Positions 48,501-58,531 of a DNA stretch of 64,000 nt are shown one piece after another (within the stretch, counting starts at the first letter, position 1; the number at the start of each line of letters is the position of its first letter). Under the pieces are notes generated by a model. The model was not told where the DNA came from and made no database searches. It saw only the letters and a program-made list of their open reading frames with translations. Source of the stretch: Rhodococcus sp. HNM0569 (GTDB lineage Bacteria > Actinomycetota > Actinomycetes > Mycobacteriales > Mycobacteriaceae); the NCBI RefSeq assembly GCF_012726205.1, contig NZ_JAASAE010000004.1:274641-338640 (forward strand), read 5' to 3'. The position numbers and the translations under genes are program-made.

Positions 48501-51500
48501 GTGCGCGGATACGAGCGGCCGGCACGGCTGCCGGTCTCCTACGCGCAACGCCGCATGTGGCTCGTCGACCAGTTGTCCGCGGCGGGCGCCGCGTACAACG
48601 TTCCGGTGTCGTGGCGCGTCGACGGTGTGCTCGACGACGTCGCCTTCCGTGCCGCACTGCACGACGTCACGATGCGGCACGAGGCGCTGCGCACCCGCTT
48701 CCCGGTGGGCGAGGACGGCGAGCCGTACCAGGACGTCGTCGAGCCCGACGATGCCGCGGTCCCGGTCGAGGTCGTGTCCGTCGGGGGAGCGGCCGGGGGT
48801 CGTGCCGAGGGAGCCGGAGGCCGTGCCGAATCCGCCGCCGTCGCCGCATTCGTCCGCAGGCCGTTCCGGTTGCGCGACGAGATCCCGATCCGTGCCGCGC
48901 TCGTGCGCGCGGACGGCGCCGACTCGACGGTCGTGGTGATCGTGGTGCACCACATCGCGATCGACGAGTGGTCGACGCCCGCGCTCGTCGAGGATCTCGC
49001 GCACGCGTTCGCGTTGCGTCAGCTCGACCGCGCGCCCGAGTGGGAGCCGCTCGAGGTGCAGTACGCCGACTACGCACTGTGGCAGCGCGCGGTGCTCGGG
49101 GATCCCGCGGACCCGCAGTCGACGGCGCGGCGCCAACTCGACCACTGGCGCGCCGACCTCGCGGGCATCCCCGACGAGCTCGCCCTGCCGTACGACCGGG
49201 CACGACCCGCGCGGTCGACGTTCGCAGGCGACGCCGCGCCGATCGTCGTCCCCGCCGAGGTCGTCACCCGGCTGCGCACGGTCGCCTCCGAGACGGGCAC
49301 GAGCATGTTCATGCTCGTGCAAGCCGCGGTCGCGGTGCTGCTGCAGCGGTTCGGTGCCGGCACCGACATCCCGCTCGGCACACCGGTGTCCGGGCGCACC
49401 GACGCCGCGTTCGAACGGCTCGTGGGATTCTTCCTCAACACGCTCGTGCTCCGTACCGACCTGTCGGATGACCCGACGCTGCGCGAACTTCTCGCGCGCG
49501 TGCGCGCCACCGACCTCGCGGCCTTCGACAACCAGGACGTGCCGTTCGATCACGTCGTGGACGCCGTGAGTGCGGACGCCGACGACCGGCCCGGGCCCGC
49601 GCACCCGCTGTTCCAGGTGATGGTCGTGTACCTGACACAGCCCGGACCCGACCGCTTCGACGGTGCCGCACCGTATCCCGTCGCCGCGCAGACGTCGAAG
49701 TTCGACCTGTCGTTCGACTTCGTCGAGTTCGCAGGCACCGACACCGTCGTGGGCCTGCTCGAGTACAGCACCGAACTGTTCGACCGTGCGACGGCCGAGC
49801 GGCTCGCGGCCGGTGTCGTCGCGGTCCTGTCGGCATTCGCCCGCGAACCGCTGGAACGCGCGGTCGCCGCCCTCGACGTGCACCTGGGTACCGAACCCGC
49901 GCACCTCGCGCTGCCGGATCCGTCCGACGCGGGCGGCGACGGCGTGGCCACCACCCTGCCGGACCTGCTCGACGACGCGGTCGCGCGCTTCGGTGAGCGG
50001 GCCGCGTCGGTGGCAGGCGAGCACCGAATCACATTCGCCGAGTTCGGTGCCCGTGTCCACCGGTTCGCGCGTGCTCTGATCGGCCACGGAGTCGGCCCGG
50101 AGACCACCGTCGCGCTGCTCGTACCGCGCGGCGTCGACGCGCTCGTCGCGGTGTACGCGATCGCCGCAGCGGGCGGCGCGTACGTGATGTGCGATCCCGG
50201 CGCGCCACGCGAGCGCATCGCGACGATCGTCGAATCCGTGCGTCCCCGACTGGTGCTCGCGACCGGCGACCTCGCGACCCGGTTCGGGCCGCTGCCTGCG
50301 CTGGTGCTGGATCCGTCGGTGGCCGAGGCCGACGCGCTCGCGCTCGCGTCCGGTCCCGTCGCACAGCACGAACGGACCACCCCGCTGCGTCCCGACCACC
50401 CGGTCTACGTCGTGCACACGTCGGGATCGACGGGAGCCCCGAAAGCCGTGGTTGCCACGCATCGCGGCCTCGCCGCGCTGTACCGCAGCCACCGCCGCGC
50501 GCTGCACGTGCCGACGCAGCGGCGCGCCGGGCGTGACCACCTGCACGTCGGGCACGCGTGGTCGTTGTTCTTCGACGCGGCGTGGCAGCCGCAACTGTGG
50601 ATGCTCTCCGGGCACACCGTGTGCCTCGTCGACGACGACACGCGGCGCGACCCGGCCCGGACCGTCGCCCAGGCACGCGCGCAGGGTTGGGATTTCGTCG
50701 AGGTCACGCCGTCTCATCTCGCGCAGCTGCTCGACGCCGGACTCGTGCCGGACGGGGGCGCCCCCGCCGCGCTGGGCTTCGGCGGCGAGGCGGTCGCGCA
50801 ACCCCTGTGGGACCGATTGCGCGCGATGGCTCCCGCGACCGAGTCGTACAACCTGTACGGCCCGAGCGAGAGCACCGTCGATTCGCTCGTCGCGCGGGTG
50901 AGCGACGCATCCGCCCCGGTCGCGGGCCGGGCCGTCGCGGGCACCGCGGTGCGAGTGCTCGACGAGCGGCTGCGGCCCGTTCCCGTCGGTGTGGTCGGCG
51001 AACTGTACGTCACCGGCGCGGGTCTCGCGCGCGGCTATCACGGCGAGTCCGGGCGCACCGCAGAACGATTCGTGCCGGACCCGTACGGCGACGGTGCACG
51101 TATGTACCGCACCGGCGACCGGGTGTCGTGGACGGCCGACGGCGCGGTCCGCTACCGCGGTCGCGACGACGATCAGGTGAAGGTCCGCGGGTACCGCGTC
51201 GAACCGGGTGAGGTGGCAGCGGCGCTGCTCGCGCACCGCGACGTGTCCGACGCCGTGGTCGTCGCACGCGACGACATGGGTGTCCCGGTCGCACTTGCCG
51301 CGTACGTCGTGCCCGCGTCCGGCCGCTCGGTCGACGGTGACGAGTTGCGTGCCGCGCTCGCGAAGGTGTTGCCGGCATACATGATTCCGTCGGGATTCGT
51401 GGTTCTCGACCGGCTGCCGACGCTCGCGAACGGCAAGCTCGACCGGCGCGCTCTGCCCGTACCCGAGCGACATTCCGGCGCGTCCTACCGTGCGCCGGTG

Positions 51501-51755
51501 ACCGACGCCGAGCGGATCGTGTGCCGCCTCGTCGGCGACGTTGCCGGCGTGCGCGTCGGGCTCGGCGACAGCGTCGTCGATCTCGGACTCGACAGCATGG
51601 CGGTGATGCGGCTCGTCGGCGCGGCACGACGCGAGGGCCTCGAACTCGACGTCGCGGACGTCTTCACCACGGGCTCGATCGAACTGCTCGCGGCGCGCGC
51701 CGCGAGCGCCGACACAGCTTCAGAGATCCCGAACCGAACGAGAGGAACCCGATGA
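39513..51755 (+). CDS. Siderophore NRPS 2: Cstart-E*-C*-A(fhOrn)-PCP-C-A(Ser-like)-PCP-C-A(?)-PCP
   Basis: About 4080 aa. GTG 39513 has GGGAG 8 nt upstream; the frame is open further 5' but without a ribosome site. A first C domain of EntF type ([10 protein letters not shown] near residue 155) is followed directly, without A or PCP, by an epimerase-like domain lacking both His and then by a C domain with EF for HH. A4 has code D-M-E-N-L-G-L-I-N, identical to the formyl-hydroxyornithine A domain of coelichelin; PCP Ser1892 (GGHSM). Module 5: C (HHIATDEWS near 2082), A code D-V-W-H-A-S-L-V-E (serine-like), PCP near 2948. Module 6: C (HHIAIDEWS near 3146), A code D-A-Q-E-G-G-L-V-D (unresolved), PCP LGLDSM near 4028. 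The protein ends after this PCP with no thioesterase or reductase. ATGA overlap with the binding-protein gene. Confidence 0.93.
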   Translation: MLHRDAELQAGTVYPATAAQRNIYFGHELDSSGHLYNIGVYTETTGDVDADRLAEVAGQIVARSQPLHVNFEISDAAADGAGTAAASADVVQRVRDDSDWTVPVVDFGHEADPYAASDEWMRARMSRRLDLATDRLFDLAVHRLDADTVRVFQQYHHIVNDGYGIALVIGRIARGYPREQSVDLEPGWTLPVYVAADADYRASEQFAADRAYWLAELADLPQSSTLSRVGPPPGPAQPVILDPMVLDLDRRIPLEQYAREHGMRLTHLLVALAGAYIARITERDEVVLSLPTAARGDRVLRTLPCMASNVVPLRFPVAHGARLAEVADGVVGKLWNAMRHGRYRGEDIGRAIAERTSPAAGAAAPGETAWRPPSIGVNIVPNPTPRNAIGRDTVATPLSWGPVGELEITVVTPNTGDPITVGMRAHPDHVDSAMRYAQGLDAFVDDFLADPDADVWQLGPTSAVDAAAHDAHDTSGVGPLAALPAITAVRESGEAPGDRVHTARLGIPHGGDVVAALDAVLAHHDVLRAQLTAPVPTLWLLDVAPVGTPCAADLVASMDRPDPLARRVLAITGRGATTLDVAGSVTLLDARSWRIVVADLRAALAATAAGRIPELRPVPVSLVARARQFTQAAASPELLAELDEWTHVLEVATPLFADPPYTSSDSETVALAVGRRLVDRAARAAGVSARELYTVVTARALARWTGQTDGEIVVDLHDEGRAAVELSRLAGPLSWTTPVRMPLGGTIDDAVVRVGRRSPGEHWAMLRYANVVAGPTLAALPRPEVLVRIGGDRLTHYALDVHVRPDGSAVELSLAGAPVSRPGAAGRLDELAGHWSAELAAVVDSLAGHVRGLAPADLRHITLTATQIAAVEAAADTELADIWPLSPLQRGLLFQSVFERGRPDSGTIDTDAGDADTSTDIYTAQFTLDFGGRVDVERMRAAAAALAHENPTLRAGFTDAGLDEAVQFVPRAVEVPFTVIDLTDLPAAQQHARAAELAERDRRTPFDLARPPLWRMMLLRTSALDRLVVNREFIVFDGWSGALFVDALLAHYAGDEFARPEAAYTDYLAWLATRDDDATRQQWQRGLADVEPTLLAGSVAGRGAVVPARIESYVDDGLTGALRERARSTGVTLNALMNAATGLLVAAESGRTDVVFGSTVAGRPADVVGLDRVVGMFLNTVPIRVALRPDETVTALLRRMQDEYVDRMDIEYLGLGDIQQATGHTELFDTLFVLQNFKDAARMRAQSERYGIVGEDSLDHTHYPLAVVVSPGERLHVKIDYRTDLVTAARAHALHERFLAVLRFLAHAGDALAVTAPTLTDAEAAAAQDEWSTPLPPVEDVTIAEMLIAKASAVPDEIALVSGDARCTYADLALRVDALARALLGRGVGPEDVVCLGVPRSIDTVVALFAVLRTGAAYLPLELDQPDGRLLTVVDDAAPALFVVTDAVRERLALDENRCLTPDQGAGPALTAAECVPFAPGTPGRLDRPAYVIYTSGSTGKPKGVVTPYRGLTNMQRNHQAAIFGPATAGRGRMRIAHTVSFAFDMSWEELLWLVEGHEVHVCDEDLRRDARALVDYCDAHAIDVVNVTPTYATALFAEGLLTESAHAHRPPLVLLGGEAVADSVWNRLRDTEGTLGYNLYGPTEYTINTLGGGTADSPAPTVGTPIRATRVHILDPWLRPVPDGVAGELYVAGAGLARGYLRRPDLTADRFVADPCARGAETGARMYRTGDLVRRRGDGNIDYLGRVDDQVKIRGYRVELHEIDSVIEGFGTVAAAAVVAVDDPLVPGTKRLAAYVVPADGYVEADVLAHVRAELPDYMVPARLQSVDHLPTTVNGKLDVAALPAPALPSATGGRAAQTPAEHALASIFADVLDVDEVAADADFFELGGHSMIAMRVVSRVRSELDVQLTIRDLFEARTVEGLAQRLPGAAAARPALTPRERPALVPLSAAQERLWTVQQLHGDSLPYHYAHVATVHGHLDPDAFVAAVRDVLTRHESLRTRIDVTDGITHQHVVDADSALDVTVAAAAPDDVRGLVAARLTAPFDLRRDTPLRVAVYRVAETEGPAAATGEPQHVVALVLHHIATDEWSDMPLLRDLTLAYLARARATEPEWAPLPVQYTDYTLWQRALAADGTLDAQLDFWTRELDGLPVETDLPRDRARGERATGAAGHVRLDLAPHTAAGVRALADRAGASVFMVLHAAAAATLGRLGAGEDIAVGSPVSGRSDAALDDLVGFFVDTVVLRTDLGGDPTFAELVERVRDADLRAMEHQDVPFQDVVERLAPPRVEGRNPLFQVMVGYLQRPATTPDFLGLRSEWEPLVSVRAKFDLGLTFVDAPDTGSLTIAAEYAEDLFDESTAYMIVESLTRMLARTVDDAAQRVSDIPLLTDDETRRALGLATGPVREFALAPLGDALTRAAREHAESIALVEDCAGRTLGYRELDAASHRWAHALVARGVRPGDVVAVAIPRSIDQFVAIHAVLKAGAAYLPIDTALPDERIRYLLGDARPLCVLATRGFDASVTSAPVVAVDEPEARAQLDAQPDEPVHTSAGLDHPAYVIYTSGSTGTPKGVVVSHRAVANRLAWVSDARPITQAHTMIAKTPVSFDVSVWELFWPLLSGARVVLAPVDAHRDPHALADVLARRAVTHAHFVPSMLEELLAAAAERPGELEYVACSGEALSVATVARVARQWPGVQVDDLYGPTEAAVEVTRADSVTTGRHGGIGSPGANVTTYVLDTRLRPVPAGVPGELWLGGVQVATGYLGRQVLTAERFVADPFGAPGARLYRTGDIVRVRRDGALDFLGRADDQVKVRGMRIELAEVDAVLESVPGVGRGVAAVHRSPAGPVLVGYVVTADLEPAAVRDALLGRVPDHLVPSVVLGIDRVPVSVHGKLDRKALPAPDFASHESRAPRPGLEADLCALFADSLGRSADEPPVGVDENFFTLGGHSLAAVRLVNAVDSRLGIRLSVRDVFDAPTPELLARVAERAAVSVRPAVRGYERPARLPVSYAQRRMWLVDQLSAAGAAYNVPVSWRVDGVLDDVAFRAALHDVTMRHEALRTRFPVGEDGEPYQDVVEPDDAAVPVEVVSVGGAAGGRAEGAGGRAESAAVAAFVRRPFRLRDEIPIRAALVRADGADSTVVVIVVHHIAIDEWSTPALVEDLAHAFALRQLDRAPEWEPLEVQYADYALWQRAVLGDPADPQSTARRQLDHWRADLAGIPDELALPYDRARPARSTFAGDAAPIVVPAEVVTRLRTVASETGTSMFMLVQAAVAVLLQRFGAGTDIPLGTPVSGRTDAAFERLVGFFLNTLVLRTDLSDDPTLRELLARVRATDLAAFDNQDVPFDHVVDAVSADADDRPGPAHPLFQVMVVYLTQPGPDRFDGAAPYPVAAQTSKFDLSFDFVEFAGTDTVVGLLEYSTELFDRATAERLAAGVVAVLSAFAREPLERAVAALDVHLGTEPAHLALPDPSDAGGDGVATTLPDLLDDAVARFGERAASVAGEHRITFAEFGARVHRFARALIGHGVGPETTVALLVPRGVDALVAVYAIAAAGGAYVMCDPGAPRERIATIVESVRPRLVLATGDLATRFGPLPALVLDPSVAEADALALASGPVAQHERTTPLRPDHPVYVVHTSGSTGAPKAVVATHRGLAALYRSHRRALHVPTQRRAGRDHLHVGHAWSLFFDAAWQPQLWMLSGHTVCLVDDDTRRDPARTVAQARAQGWDFVEVTPSHLAQLLDAGLVPDGGAPAALGFGGEAVAQPLWDRLRAMAPATESYNLYGPSESTVDSLVARVSDASAPVAGRAVAGTAVRVLDERLRPVPVGVVGELYVTGAGLARGYHGESGRTAERFVPDPYGDGARMYRTGDRVSWTADGAVRYRGRDDDQVKVRGYRVEPGEVAAALLAHRDVSDAVVVARDDMGVPVALAAYVVPASGRSVDGDELRAALAKVLPAYMIPSGFVVLDRLPTLANGKLDRRALPVPERHSGASYRAPVTDAERIVCRLVGDVAGVRVGLGDSVVDLGLDSMAVMRLVGAARREGLELDVADVFTTGSIELLAARAASADTASEIPNRTRGTR
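40935..42080 (+). other. Degenerate epimerization-like domain inside NRPS 2, without A or PCP before it
   Basis: [14 protein letters not shown] (41270-41311) matches the SWRILLEDL part of the E-domain HHxxxDxxSWRIL motif, but the HH position reads Ser-Val. [10 protein letters not shown] matches the GYGxLRYL motif. It follows the starter C domain directly, so it cannot act on a neighbouring carrier protein in the usual order. Confidence 0.65.
42145..43480 (+). other. Condensation domain lacking the HH active site in NRPS 2
   Basis: The domain begins [17 protein letters not shown], typical of C domains that follow an epimerase (DCL or dual type), and keeps FDGWSGALF, but HHxxxDG reads E1032-F1033-I-V-F-D1037-G. 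The catalytic His is Phe (codon TTC at 42609-42611). Other C-domain regions ([19 protein letters not shown]) are intact. Confidence 0.75.
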
Positions 51756-52825
51756 TGTTCGCGCATTCAGGAAGGGACGGAGTGAATCCTGCGGGTGTCC
51801 GACGAAGAATCGGCGCTCTGCTCGCCGCCGCGGTGCTCGTGACCGGCCTCGCCGCGTGCGGCAGCGACGAAGACACCACGTCCGGCGCCACCGATTCGTC
51901 CGACGTCGCTGCGGGCGCCTACCCGGTGACGGTCTCCGGCAAGTTCGGCGACGCGACGATCGATGCCCAGCCGGTGCGGGCGCTGCCCTTGTCGCCGCAG
52001 GACGCCGACATCCTGCTCTCGCTCGGGATCGTCCCGATCGCGATGCCCACCGACCAGCAGAACCTCGCGGCCACCGGGGGCACCGGTATCTTCCCGTGGG
52101 AGGAGGAGGCGCTCGGTGGGGAGCGGCCCGAACAACTGCAACTGCAGAATGCGGCGTCCGCGGCCGAGAAGATCGCCGCCCTCGAACCCGACGTGATCGT
52201 CTCGACCGGATTCTGGGGACTCGACCAGGCGACCTACGACCAGTTGAGTGCGCAGGTACCCGTCGTGCACTTCGACTCCAAGGCCAACGGCGAGCCATGG
52301 CAGGACTCGACCCGCAAGGTCGCGCAGGCACTCGGCATCCCGGGCAAGGCCGACGAAGTCATCGCGGCCGCCGAGGCCAAGGCAGCCGACGCGAGGGCGG
52401 CTGATCCGCAGTTCGCAGGCAAGACGTACAACGCCCTGATCGGCGACCTCGGCGGCGGCCAGATGGCGGTGCTCGCGTCCGACGAGCGCGGCATCGGCCA
52501 GTTCGTGTCGTCGCTCGGACTGGTCCTCGCGCCGTACGCGACCACGCTGCCCGTCGACGCCGACGGTCGTGGCATGGTGAGCTACGAGAATCTCGGCGAC
52601 CTCGACGCGGATGTCGTGTTCGTCGTGACCCGCACCGACGACATGGGGGATTACACCAAGTTCGAGGCGTGGAACGGTCTACCGGCCGTCCAACGGGGTT
52701 CCGTCGTGCAGCTCGCGCGCACCTCGGGCCTGCCGAACGCGCTCGGCTTCCCGTCCGCACTGTCGCTGTCGTGGGCCACCGACCAGGTGGTGCCGACGAT
52801 CTCGACGGCGCTGGCGGCCGAGTGA
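51752..52825 (+). CDS. Iron-siderophore ABC transporter substrate-binding lipoprotein (FecB/FhuD type)
   Basis: 357 aa. A twin-Arg-containing n-region and hydrophobic helix (about 20-38) end in the lipobox LAAC, giving a membrane-anchored lipoprotein. The mature part has the class III binding-protein layout (PeripBP_2): [50 protein letters not shown] and ALIGDLGGG, joined by a long helix. It captures the ferric siderophore for a permease; no permease or ATPase genes are present in the window, so they must lie elsewhere. ATG 51752 overlaps the NRPS stop (ATGA) and AGAGGAA (51741-51747) is the ribosome site; ATG 51755 is an equal alternative. Confidence 0.9.
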   Translation: MMFAHSGRDGVNPAGVRRRIGALLAAAVLVTGLAACGSDEDTTSGATDSSDVAAGAYPVTVSGKFGDATIDAQPVRALPLSPQDADILLSLGIVPIAMPTDQQNLAATGGTGIFPWEEEALGGERPEQLQLQNAASAAEKIAALEPDVIVSTGFWGLDQATYDQLSAQVPVVHFDSKANGEPWQDSTRKVAQALGIPGKADEVIAAAEAKAADARAADPQFAGKTYNALIGDLGGGQMAVLASDERGIGQFVSSLGLVLAPYATTLPVDADGRGMVSYENLGDLDADVVFVVTRTDDMGDYTKFEAWNGLPAVQRGSVVQLARTSGLPNALGFPSALSLSWATDQVVPTISTALAAE

Positions 52826-52882
52826 CGCCGAACACGACCACCCACTGATTTCCGACACGAGAGGCGGCAGCGAGACACGCGT

Positions 52883-54136
52883 ATGGCTGCGAACCGGGTA
52901 CTGATCGACCTCCGACCGCTCAAGGTGAGCGCGCCCTTCCGGCGCGTCTTCGTCGCCCGCACGATTTCGATCTTCGGCATCGGGATGCTCGCGGTCGGCG
53001 TTCCGATCCAGGTGTACGACCTGACGGGATCGTCGTTTCTCGTCGGCGCGGTGAGTGCCGCCGAGGGCATCGCGTCGATCGGCGGCATGCTCCTCGGCGG
53101 AAACCTCGCCGACCGTTACGACCGCAGACGGCTGATCCTGTTCGCCCGCACGGTCTCCGGGCTCACATTCGTCGGGCTCGCGCTCAACGCGATGTCGGCG
53201 TCGCCGTCGGTCGTCGCGATCGTGGTGCTCGCGGTGATCAACGGCTTGATCGGCTCGATCAGCGTGTCCGCACTCATGTCGGTCATCCCGACGCTCATCC
53301 CGCGTGAACAACTGGTCGGCGCGGGGGCGATCAACGTGCTCGGGGCGCGGCTGGGCTCGGTGCTCTCGCCTGCGCTCGGCGGTGTCGTGATCGCGGCAGG
53401 CTCGGTCGCATGGAACTACTGGATCGCCGCGATCGGCACCGTGATCACGGTGACCGCGCTGTGGGGGCTGCCGTCGCTTCCGCCCGCGACCCACCACGGC
53501 GACGGTGACGACGGCCCGAAGGAAACCTCGGTGCTGCGCTATCTCGTGCAGGCGCGCGTCGTGGGCGGTGTCATCGTCGCGGGCACCGTCGCGATGCTCG
53601 GTGGCGGCGTGCTCGTCCTCGTGCCCGCATTCGTCGCACAACGTTTCGAGTCCGATTCGCGGGTGACCGGCCTGCTGTACGCGGCGAGCGCGGTCGGTGC
53701 CGTCGTCGTGACGCTCACGAGCGGGATCCTCGGCCGCGCGTCGCGTCCGGGGCTCGTGCTGCTCTCCGCGCTCGTCGCCGGTTTCGCGGTGCAGGCGCTC
53801 GTCGGGTTCACCACGATCGTCGCGGTCACGATGCTTGTGATGGTCGTCGCAGGCGCCGTCCTCTCGGCGCAGGAGATCCTGCGGTTCTCGCTCATCCAGT
53901 CGCACACGCCCGCGCACCTGCGCGGTCGGGTGAGTGGTCTGTGGACGGCGCAGGAGGTGGGCGGCATGTCGATCGGTGCGCTCGTCGCCGGCGCGTACGG
54001 CACGTGGTTCGCACCCGACCGCGCGATCGTCTGGTACAGCGTGAGCGCGCTCGCGGTGGCGCTCGTCGTGTTCGCGCTCTTCGGGGCGCTGCGCCGCGTG
54101 AGTGCAGTCCGCGAGCCCGACGCGGCGGTGCGGTGA
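52883..54136 (+). CDS. MFS siderophore exporter (EntS family)
   Basis: 417 aa with about 11-12 transmembrane segments. The EntS/MFS_3 pattern is visible in FRRVFVARTISIFGIGMLAVGVPIQVYDLTG-type N-terminal helices, GGNLADRYDRRRLIL (loop 2-3 motif GxLADRxDRR), and LRGRVSGLWTAQEVGGMSIG in the C-terminal half. EntS exports enterobactin across the inner membrane by proton antiport. It follows the binding-protein gene by 57 nt and its stop overlaps the next gene (GTGA), so it is in the NRPS transcription unit and most likely exports the NRPS product. Confidence 0.9.
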   Translation: MAANRVLIDLRPLKVSAPFRRVFVARTISIFGIGMLAVGVPIQVYDLTGSSFLVGAVSAAEGIASIGGMLLGGNLADRYDRRRLILFARTVSGLTFVGLALNAMSASPSVVAIVVLAVINGLIGSISVSALMSVIPTLIPREQLVGAGAINVLGARLGSVLSPALGGVVIAAGSVAWNYWIAAIGTVITVTALWGLPSLPPATHHGDGDDGPKETSVLRYLVQARVVGGVIVAGTVAMLGGGVLVLVPAFVAQRFESDSRVTGLLYAASAVGAVVVTLTSGILGRASRPGLVLLSALVAGFAVQALVGFTTIVAVTMLVMVVAGAVLSAQEILRFSLIQSHTPAHLRGRVSGLWTAQEVGGMSIGALVAGAYGTWFAPDRAIVWYSVSALAVALVVFALFGALRRVSAVREPDAAVR

Positions 54137-55113
54137 CACTCGCTCGCGCCGCGCGACGTGTCTGCGCGGTGGTCGGCGTCGTCGCGGCGCTGGGCGGTGC
54201 GGGCGCCGTGGTCGCGCATTACGTGGGCCCGGTCAGCAATGTGCTCGTCAAGGCGTCGTCGTTCGTGCCGTTCGGGGTCGGTGCCGCGCTGCTCGGTGTC
54301 GTGCTGCTCGTGTGCGCCCGGCAACGGATCCTGGCGGCGGTGGCCGCATTGATCGCGGTCGCCGCCGTGTATACGCAACTGCCGCTGTTCGTGGCGGACG
54401 AGCCCGATGTGCCGGGCGTCGCGGGGGAGCCGATCACGCTGATGCAGGCCAACATCCGGCTCGGGGAGGGGGACGTCGACGCGGTGGTCGATCGTGTGCG
54501 GTCGAGCGGCGCGGGCATCCTGACGGTGCAGGAACTCACCGACGACGCCGTCGTGCGGCTGCGTGCCGCGGGCGTCGACGCGCTGTTGCCGTACCAGTAC
54601 CTCGCGCCGAAACCGGACGGAGGCGGCGGCACCGGCATCTACAGCCGTTATCCGCTGCGCGACGAGCAGACCCTGCGCGGCTACGAGATGGCGAATCTCA
54701 CCGCGCGTGCCGATCTCGGGGACGGCCGCTCGATCAGCGTCGCGGCCGTGCACCCCCTGCCGCCCTATCCGTCGCCCGCGTGGATGTGGGCGGCCGAGAT
54801 GGGCCGTCTCGCGGGTGATCTGCACGATCTCGCGGCACGAGGGGTGCCCGTGCTCGTGGGCGGCGACTTCAACTCGACGTGGTCGCACTCGCGCTACCGC
54901 TCACTGCTCACCGACGGTTATCGCGATGCCGCCGATCTCGCCGGTGCGGGCCTCGTGCCGTCGTACCCGACCGACACGGCGTTTCCGCCCGTCGTCGGGA
55001 TCGACCATGTGGTCGTGCGGGACATGACGATCGACTCGTTCGACGCGGTCGATCTGCCGGGTTCGGATCACCGCGGCCTGCTGGTGACCGCGACTCCCCA
55101 TTACCGCGAGTAA
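54133..55113 (+). CDS. Membrane-anchored endonuclease/exonuclease/phosphatase-family hydrolase
   Basis: 326 aa. Three transmembrane helices occupy about residues 5-30, 38-58 and 64-82. The outside domain (about 98-326) is an EEP fold with LMQANIR (Asn), GILTVQELTDD (Glu), GTGIYSRYPL, GGDFNSTWSH (Asp-x-Asn), GIDHVVV and the terminal SDHRGLL (Asp-His). Family members include DNases, sphingomyelinases and phosphodiesterases, so activity is probably phosphodiester hydrolysis outside the membrane. GTG 54133 overlaps the exporter stop, tying it to the siderophore operon, where no role for such a protein is established. Confidence 0.82.
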   Translation: MTLARAARRVCAVVGVVAALGGAGAVVAHYVGPVSNVLVKASSFVPFGVGAALLGVVLLVCARQRILAAVAALIAVAAVYTQLPLFVADEPDVPGVAGEPITLMQANIRLGEGDVDAVVDRVRSSGAGILTVQELTDDAVVRLRAAGVDALLPYQYLAPKPDGGGGTGIYSRYPLRDEQTLRGYEMANLTARADLGDGRSISVAAVHPLPPYPSPAWMWAAEMGRLAGDLHDLAARGVPVLVGGDFNSTWSHSRYRSLLTDGYRDAADLAGAGLVPSYPTDTAFPPVVGIDHVVVRDMTIDSFDAVDLPGSDHRGLLVTATPHYRE

Positions 55114-55246
55114 CAGCTGCAATTCCTCGGTCCTGCCTGGAGCACTGCCTGACTCGCGCACTCCTTTTGCCGGAACCGTCCGTGGTCCGCTCGCCGGAGT
55201 GGTGGAGTGGGAAGCACGGACCGATCGATGGACGAGGAGGCTCGAG

Positions 55247-56269
55247 ATGCGTGGTGTCGTCCTGAACGCGCCGGGCGAGGTGCAGGTCGTGGACCGTGCC
55301 GACCCGGTGATCGTCGAACCCACCGATGCCGTCGTCCGGGTGACGGCGACGTGCGTGTGCGGCTCCGATCTGTGGCCGTACCGCGGCCTCGAATCCGTAG
55401 ACGGACCGGCGCCGATGGGGCACGAGTACGTGGGCATCGTCGAGGAGGTCGGTTCCGGTGTCGCGGAGATCAGGCCCGGACAGTTCGTGATCGGCTCGTT
55501 CTTCGCGTCCGACAACACGTGCGAGATCTGCCGCGCCGGATACCAGAGCCGATGTGTGCACAACGTGCCCATGGGTGGGATCGGCACCCAGGCGCAGTAC
55601 GCGCGCATACCGCTCGCCGACGGCACGCTCGTCGCGACGCCCGGGGTGCCGGACGACGCGCTGGTACCGAGCCTGCTCGCGGCATCGGACGTGCTCGGGA
55701 CGGGGTGGTTCGGCGCGGTGGCCGCCGACGCCGGGCCCGGCAGGACGGTCGCCGTCGTCGGCGACGGGGCGGTCGGACTGCTGGCCGTCCTCGCCGCCGC
55801 GACGCTCGGCGCCGAACGCATCATCGCGATGAGCCGGCACGAGAGCCGTCAGCAACTTGCCCGTGAGTTCGGCGGCACCGACGTCGTGGCCGAACGCGGC
55901 GACGACGGGGTCGAGCGAGTCAAGGAGCTCACCGGTGGCCTCGGCGCGCACAGTGTCGTCGAGGCGGTGGGCACGCAGGAGTCGATGATGCAGGCGATCC
56001 GGTCGACGCGTCCGGGTGGGCACGTCGGCTACGTCGGGGTGTCGCACGACGTGCGACTGCCGGGCGCCGAACTGTTCTTCGCCGAGGTGCACCTGCACGG
56101 CGGGCCCGCTCCGGTACGCCGGTTCCTGCCGGAGCTGGTCGACCTGATCTGGAACGGCACGATCGACCCGGGCCGCGTCTTCGACCTGACGTTGCCGCTC
56201 GAAGAGGCGGCCGAGGGATACCGCGCGATGGACGAGCGCCGGGCGATCAAGGCGCTGCTGCGTCCGTAG
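55247..56269 (+). CDS. Zinc-dependent alcohol dehydrogenase family protein
   Basis: 340 aa MDR-superfamily enzyme. Catalytic zinc site: Cys in TCVCGSDLWPYRG (about 38) and MGHEYVG (about 60). Coenzyme fold: VVGDGAVGLLAVLAAATLGA (about 166-185). The structural-zinc lobe reads NTCEICRAGYQSRC, with three of the four usual Cys; the first is Asn. Substrate unknown; the sequence is of the general threonine-dehydrogenase-like group. ATG 55247 has GAGGAGG 7 nt upstream. It lies 133 nt after the EEP gene, so it may have its own promoter; involvement in the siderophore pathway is unproven. Confidence 0.85.
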   Translation: MRGVVLNAPGEVQVVDRADPVIVEPTDAVVRVTATCVCGSDLWPYRGLESVDGPAPMGHEYVGIVEEVGSGVAEIRPGQFVIGSFFASDNTCEICRAGYQSRCVHNVPMGGIGTQAQYARIPLADGTLVATPGVPDDALVPSLLAASDVLGTGWFGAVAADAGPGRTVAVVGDGAVGLLAVLAAATLGAERIIAMSRHESRQQLAREFGGTDVVAERGDDGVERVKELTGGLGAHSVVEAVGTQESMMQAIRSTRPGGHVGYVGVSHDVRLPGAELFFAEVHLHGGPAPVRRFLPELVDLIWNGTIDPGRVFDLTLPLEEAAEGYRAMDERRAIKALLRP

Positions 56270-56288
56270 ACCTGTGGGCGAGACGCAC

Positions 56289-56317
56289 GCCATAATGACA
56301 ATCATTGTCGTTATGGC
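56289..56317. promoter_or_regulatory. Zur box overlapping the promoter of the alternative L36 gene
   Basis: A 29-bp near-perfect palindrome (one mismatch pair) with core TGACAATCATTGTCG, close to the actinobacterial Zur consensus TGAAAATGATTTTCA. It contains CATAAT (56291-56296), a good -10. Zinc-loaded Zur bound here would block transcription of the gene at 56363. Confidence 0.8.
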
Positions 56318-56362
56318 GCATGATGGCGGTCGACATCACTGCGACTATCCCCGGAGGCCAGC

Positions 56363-56485
56363 ATGAAGGTCCGTGCTTCGTTGAAATCGCTCGCAGCCCA
56401 ACCCGGCTCGCAAGTCGTGCGCCGCCGCGGCCGCGTGTTCGTCCTCAACAAGAAGGATCCCCGGTTCAAGGGGCGTCAGAAGTAG
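56363..56485 (+). CDS. rpmJ2: Ribosomal protein L36, cysteine-free (zinc-independent) paralogue
   Basis: 40 aa: [10 protein letters not shown] start, [21 protein letters not shown] end. Standard L36 binds zinc with Cys3-His; here the Cys positions are replaced and no Cys remains (C-minus form). Such paralogues replace the zinc form when zinc is scarce, freeing metal. GGAGG (56353-56357) lies 5 nt before ATG. A Zur box upstream agrees with zinc-starvation induction. It converges with the DUF1990 gene. Confidence 0.93.
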   Translation: MKVRASLKSLAAQPGSQVVRRRGRVFVLNKKDPRFKGRQK

Positions 56486-56500
56486 GACGCGCGCCTCGGG

Positions 56501-56986
56501 TCACACGAAATCGGCGAGTGCGTCCAGATAGCGCGTTGTCATTCGGTTCTGCACGAGGCGTGCCGCGGGGCCCGCGACCGCGGTGAACCAGCGGCCCGGC
56601 CGTGACCACGCAACGATCTCGCCCCACACTGCGCCGTCGGCGTCGAGCGAGACGACGAACGCCTCCTCGCCACGCTCGGGGTGCCCGCGCAGGGTGCCGT
56701 ATGCGAAACCTGCGCGACGCGTGCCGTCCTCGGCGCGGTCGTCGATTTCGTACACGACACGGCAGGGGGCCTCGAACGGTACGCCCGCAAGACGAACGGT
56801 GACGAGAACGACGGCGCCGATCGCCGCGTGTTCGGTCGTCGCGGCGACGTGCAATCCGGCTTGTTCGTGCATGCGCCAGTGCGCGAGGGCTCCGCTTGCG
56901 GATGCGAAGGCGGCGGCGCCGACGCCGAGGCGTCGACGCTGCCGCACTTCCCGGAACCCGGGAGGTCGTTGTCCACCGGCCGTCAT
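56501..56986 (-). CDS. DUF1990 family protein
   Basis: 161 aa. GFREVRQRRRLGVGAAAFASA, then HEQAGLHVAATTEHAAIGAVVLV, CRVVYEIDDR, FAYGTLRGHPERGEEAFVV and the terminal RPGRWFTAVAGPAARLVQNRMTT follow the DUF1990 pattern, a small predicted lipid- or ligand-binding fold. No function is known. It starts 64 nt after the fumarase stop on the same strand and is probably the last gene of the glpX-fum transcript. Confidence 0.8.
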   Translation of the reverse strand: MTAGGQRPPGFREVRQRRRLGVGAAAFASASGALAHWRMHEQAGLHVAATTEHAAIGAVVLVTVRLAGVPFEAPCRVVYEIDDRAEDGTRRAGFAYGTLRGHPERGEEAFVVSLDADGAVWGEIVAWSRPGRWFTAVAGPAARLVQNRMTTRYLDALADFV

Positions 56987-57050
56987 CCCGGGGTGCGGGT
57001 AGGACAGCTCCGCTGCGGCAAAGCGGCCTGGTGCGAGGTAGGAGACCAGT

Positions 57051-58466
57051 TCAGAGATCCTTGCTGCGGTCGATATTCGTCATCGCGAGGACGTCGAGCT
57101 TCTCGTCGAGCTGTTCCTCGGTGAAGTCGGGGCCGAGCAGGCCCATGTCGATGACGGTCTGCCGGATCGTCTTCTTCTCCTTCAGTGCGGTCTTCGCGAC
57201 CGCGGCGGCCTTCTCGTACCCGATCATCGAGTTGAGGGGCGTCACGATCGACGGCGACGACTCCGCGAGTGTGCGCAGGTGCTCGTCGTTCGCCTTCAGG
57301 CCCGCGATGCAGCGATCCGCGAACAGGCGCGACACGTTCGCCAGCAAACGGAACGACTCGAGCAGGTTGCGCGCCATCATCGGGATGTAGACGTTGAGTT
57401 CGAACGCGCCGTTGGCCCCGCCCCATGCGACGGCGGCGTCGTTGCCCACCACCTGCGCCGCGACCTGCGTGACCGCTTCGGGGAGAACAGGATTGACCTT
57501 GCCGGGCATGATCGAGCTGCCCGGCTGCAGGTCCGGCAGGTGGAGTTCGGCGAGGCCGGTCAGCGGACCCGACCCCATCCAGCGCACGTCGTTCGCGATC
57601 TTCGTGATCGACACCGCGATCGTGCGCAGTGCGCCCGACGCCTCGACGAGGCCGTCGCGCGCCGCCTGCGCCTCGAAGGCGTTCGTCGCGTGGCTCAACG
57701 AATCCAGGTTGGTCGCCTTGGCGAGTTCCGCGACGACCTTCTCGCCGAACTCGGCAGGTGCGTTCAGTCCGGTACCGACGGCGGTGCCACCGATCGGCAG
57801 CTCGCCCAGGCGCGGCAGCGTGGCGTTCACGCGCTCGATACCTGCCTCGATCTGCCGGGCGTACCCGCTGAACTCCTGGCCGAGGGTGACCGGTACCGCA
57901 TCCATCAGATGTGTGCGGCCGGACTTGACCACCTCGCGCCACTCGTGGGCCTTGTCGCGCAATGCGAGGCGCAGATGATCGAGAGCCGGAATCAGGTGTG
58001 TGACAGCGGCTTCCGTGGCGGCGAGATGGGTCGCGGTGGGGAAGGTGTCGTTCGACGACTGCGACATGTTGACGTCGTCGTTGGGGTGTACCTGCACACC
58101 CGCGCGCGCCGCGATCGACGCGATGACCTCGTTGGTGTTCATGTTCGAGCTCGTACCCGAACCCGTCTGGAACACGTCGATCGGGAACTGGTCGTCGTGC
58201 TTGCCGTCGGCGATCTCCTCGGCGGCCGCGATGATCGCGTCGGCTTTCGCAGGATCGAGCTTGCCGAGGTCGCGGTTGACACGCGCGCATGCGGCCTTGA
58301 GGAGTCCGAGAGCGCGGATCTGCCGACGCTCGAGCGGCCGCTCGCTGATCGGGAAGTTCTCCACGGCGCGCTGGGTCTGCGCGCGCCACAGCGCGTCCGC
58401 GGGCACCCGCACCTCACCCATGGTGTCGTGTTCGATGCGGTAGTTCTGGTCGCTGGATTCGCTCAT
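57051..58466 (-). CDS. fumC: Fumarate hydratase, class II
   Basis: 471 aa. [33 protein letters not shown] start, [14 protein letters not shown] (about 100), [19 protein letters not shown] (about 130), [11 protein letters not shown] (catalytic His region) and the fumarase/aspartase signature [11 protein letters not shown] (about 320). It hydrates fumarate to L-malate in the TCA cycle, iron-independent. ATG 58466 (MSESSDQNY). Ortholog position of Rv1098c; glpX lies 65 nt upstream. Confidence 0.97.
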   Translation of the reverse strand: MSESSDQNYRIEHDTMGEVRVPADALWRAQTQRAVENFPISERPLERRQIRALGLLKAACARVNRDLGKLDPAKADAIIAAAEEIADGKHDDQFPIDVFQTGSGTSSNMNTNEVIASIAARAGVQVHPNDDVNMSQSSNDTFPTATHLAATEAAVTHLIPALDHLRLALRDKAHEWREVVKSGRTHLMDAVPVTLGQEFSGYARQIEAGIERVNATLPRLGELPIGGTAVGTGLNAPAEFGEKVVAELAKATNLDSLSHATNAFEAQAARDGLVEASGALRTIAVSITKIANDVRWMGSGPLTGLAELHLPDLQPGSSIMPGKVNPVLPEAVTQVAAQVVGNDAAVAWGGANGAFELNVYIPMMARNLLESFRLLANVSRLFADRCIAGLKANDEHLRTLAESSPSIVTPLNSMIGYEKAAAVAKTALKEKKTIRQTVIDMGLLGPDFTEEQLDEKLDVLAMTNIDRSKDL

Positions 58467-58531
58467 ACCCCACACTTTCCCACTCGGGGCGGAAAGTGTG
58501 GGGTGCTTCGTCGACGTCGGAACGACGCGGG

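Noticed and set aside
46311..51473. Minus-strand open frame of 1720 codons (and another of 1449 codons at 41415-45764) antisense to NRPS 2
   Set aside because: High GC and the strong codon bias of the NRPS remove stop codons from the opposite strand; composition is Arg/His/Glu-rich and shows no domain, promoter or ribosome site.
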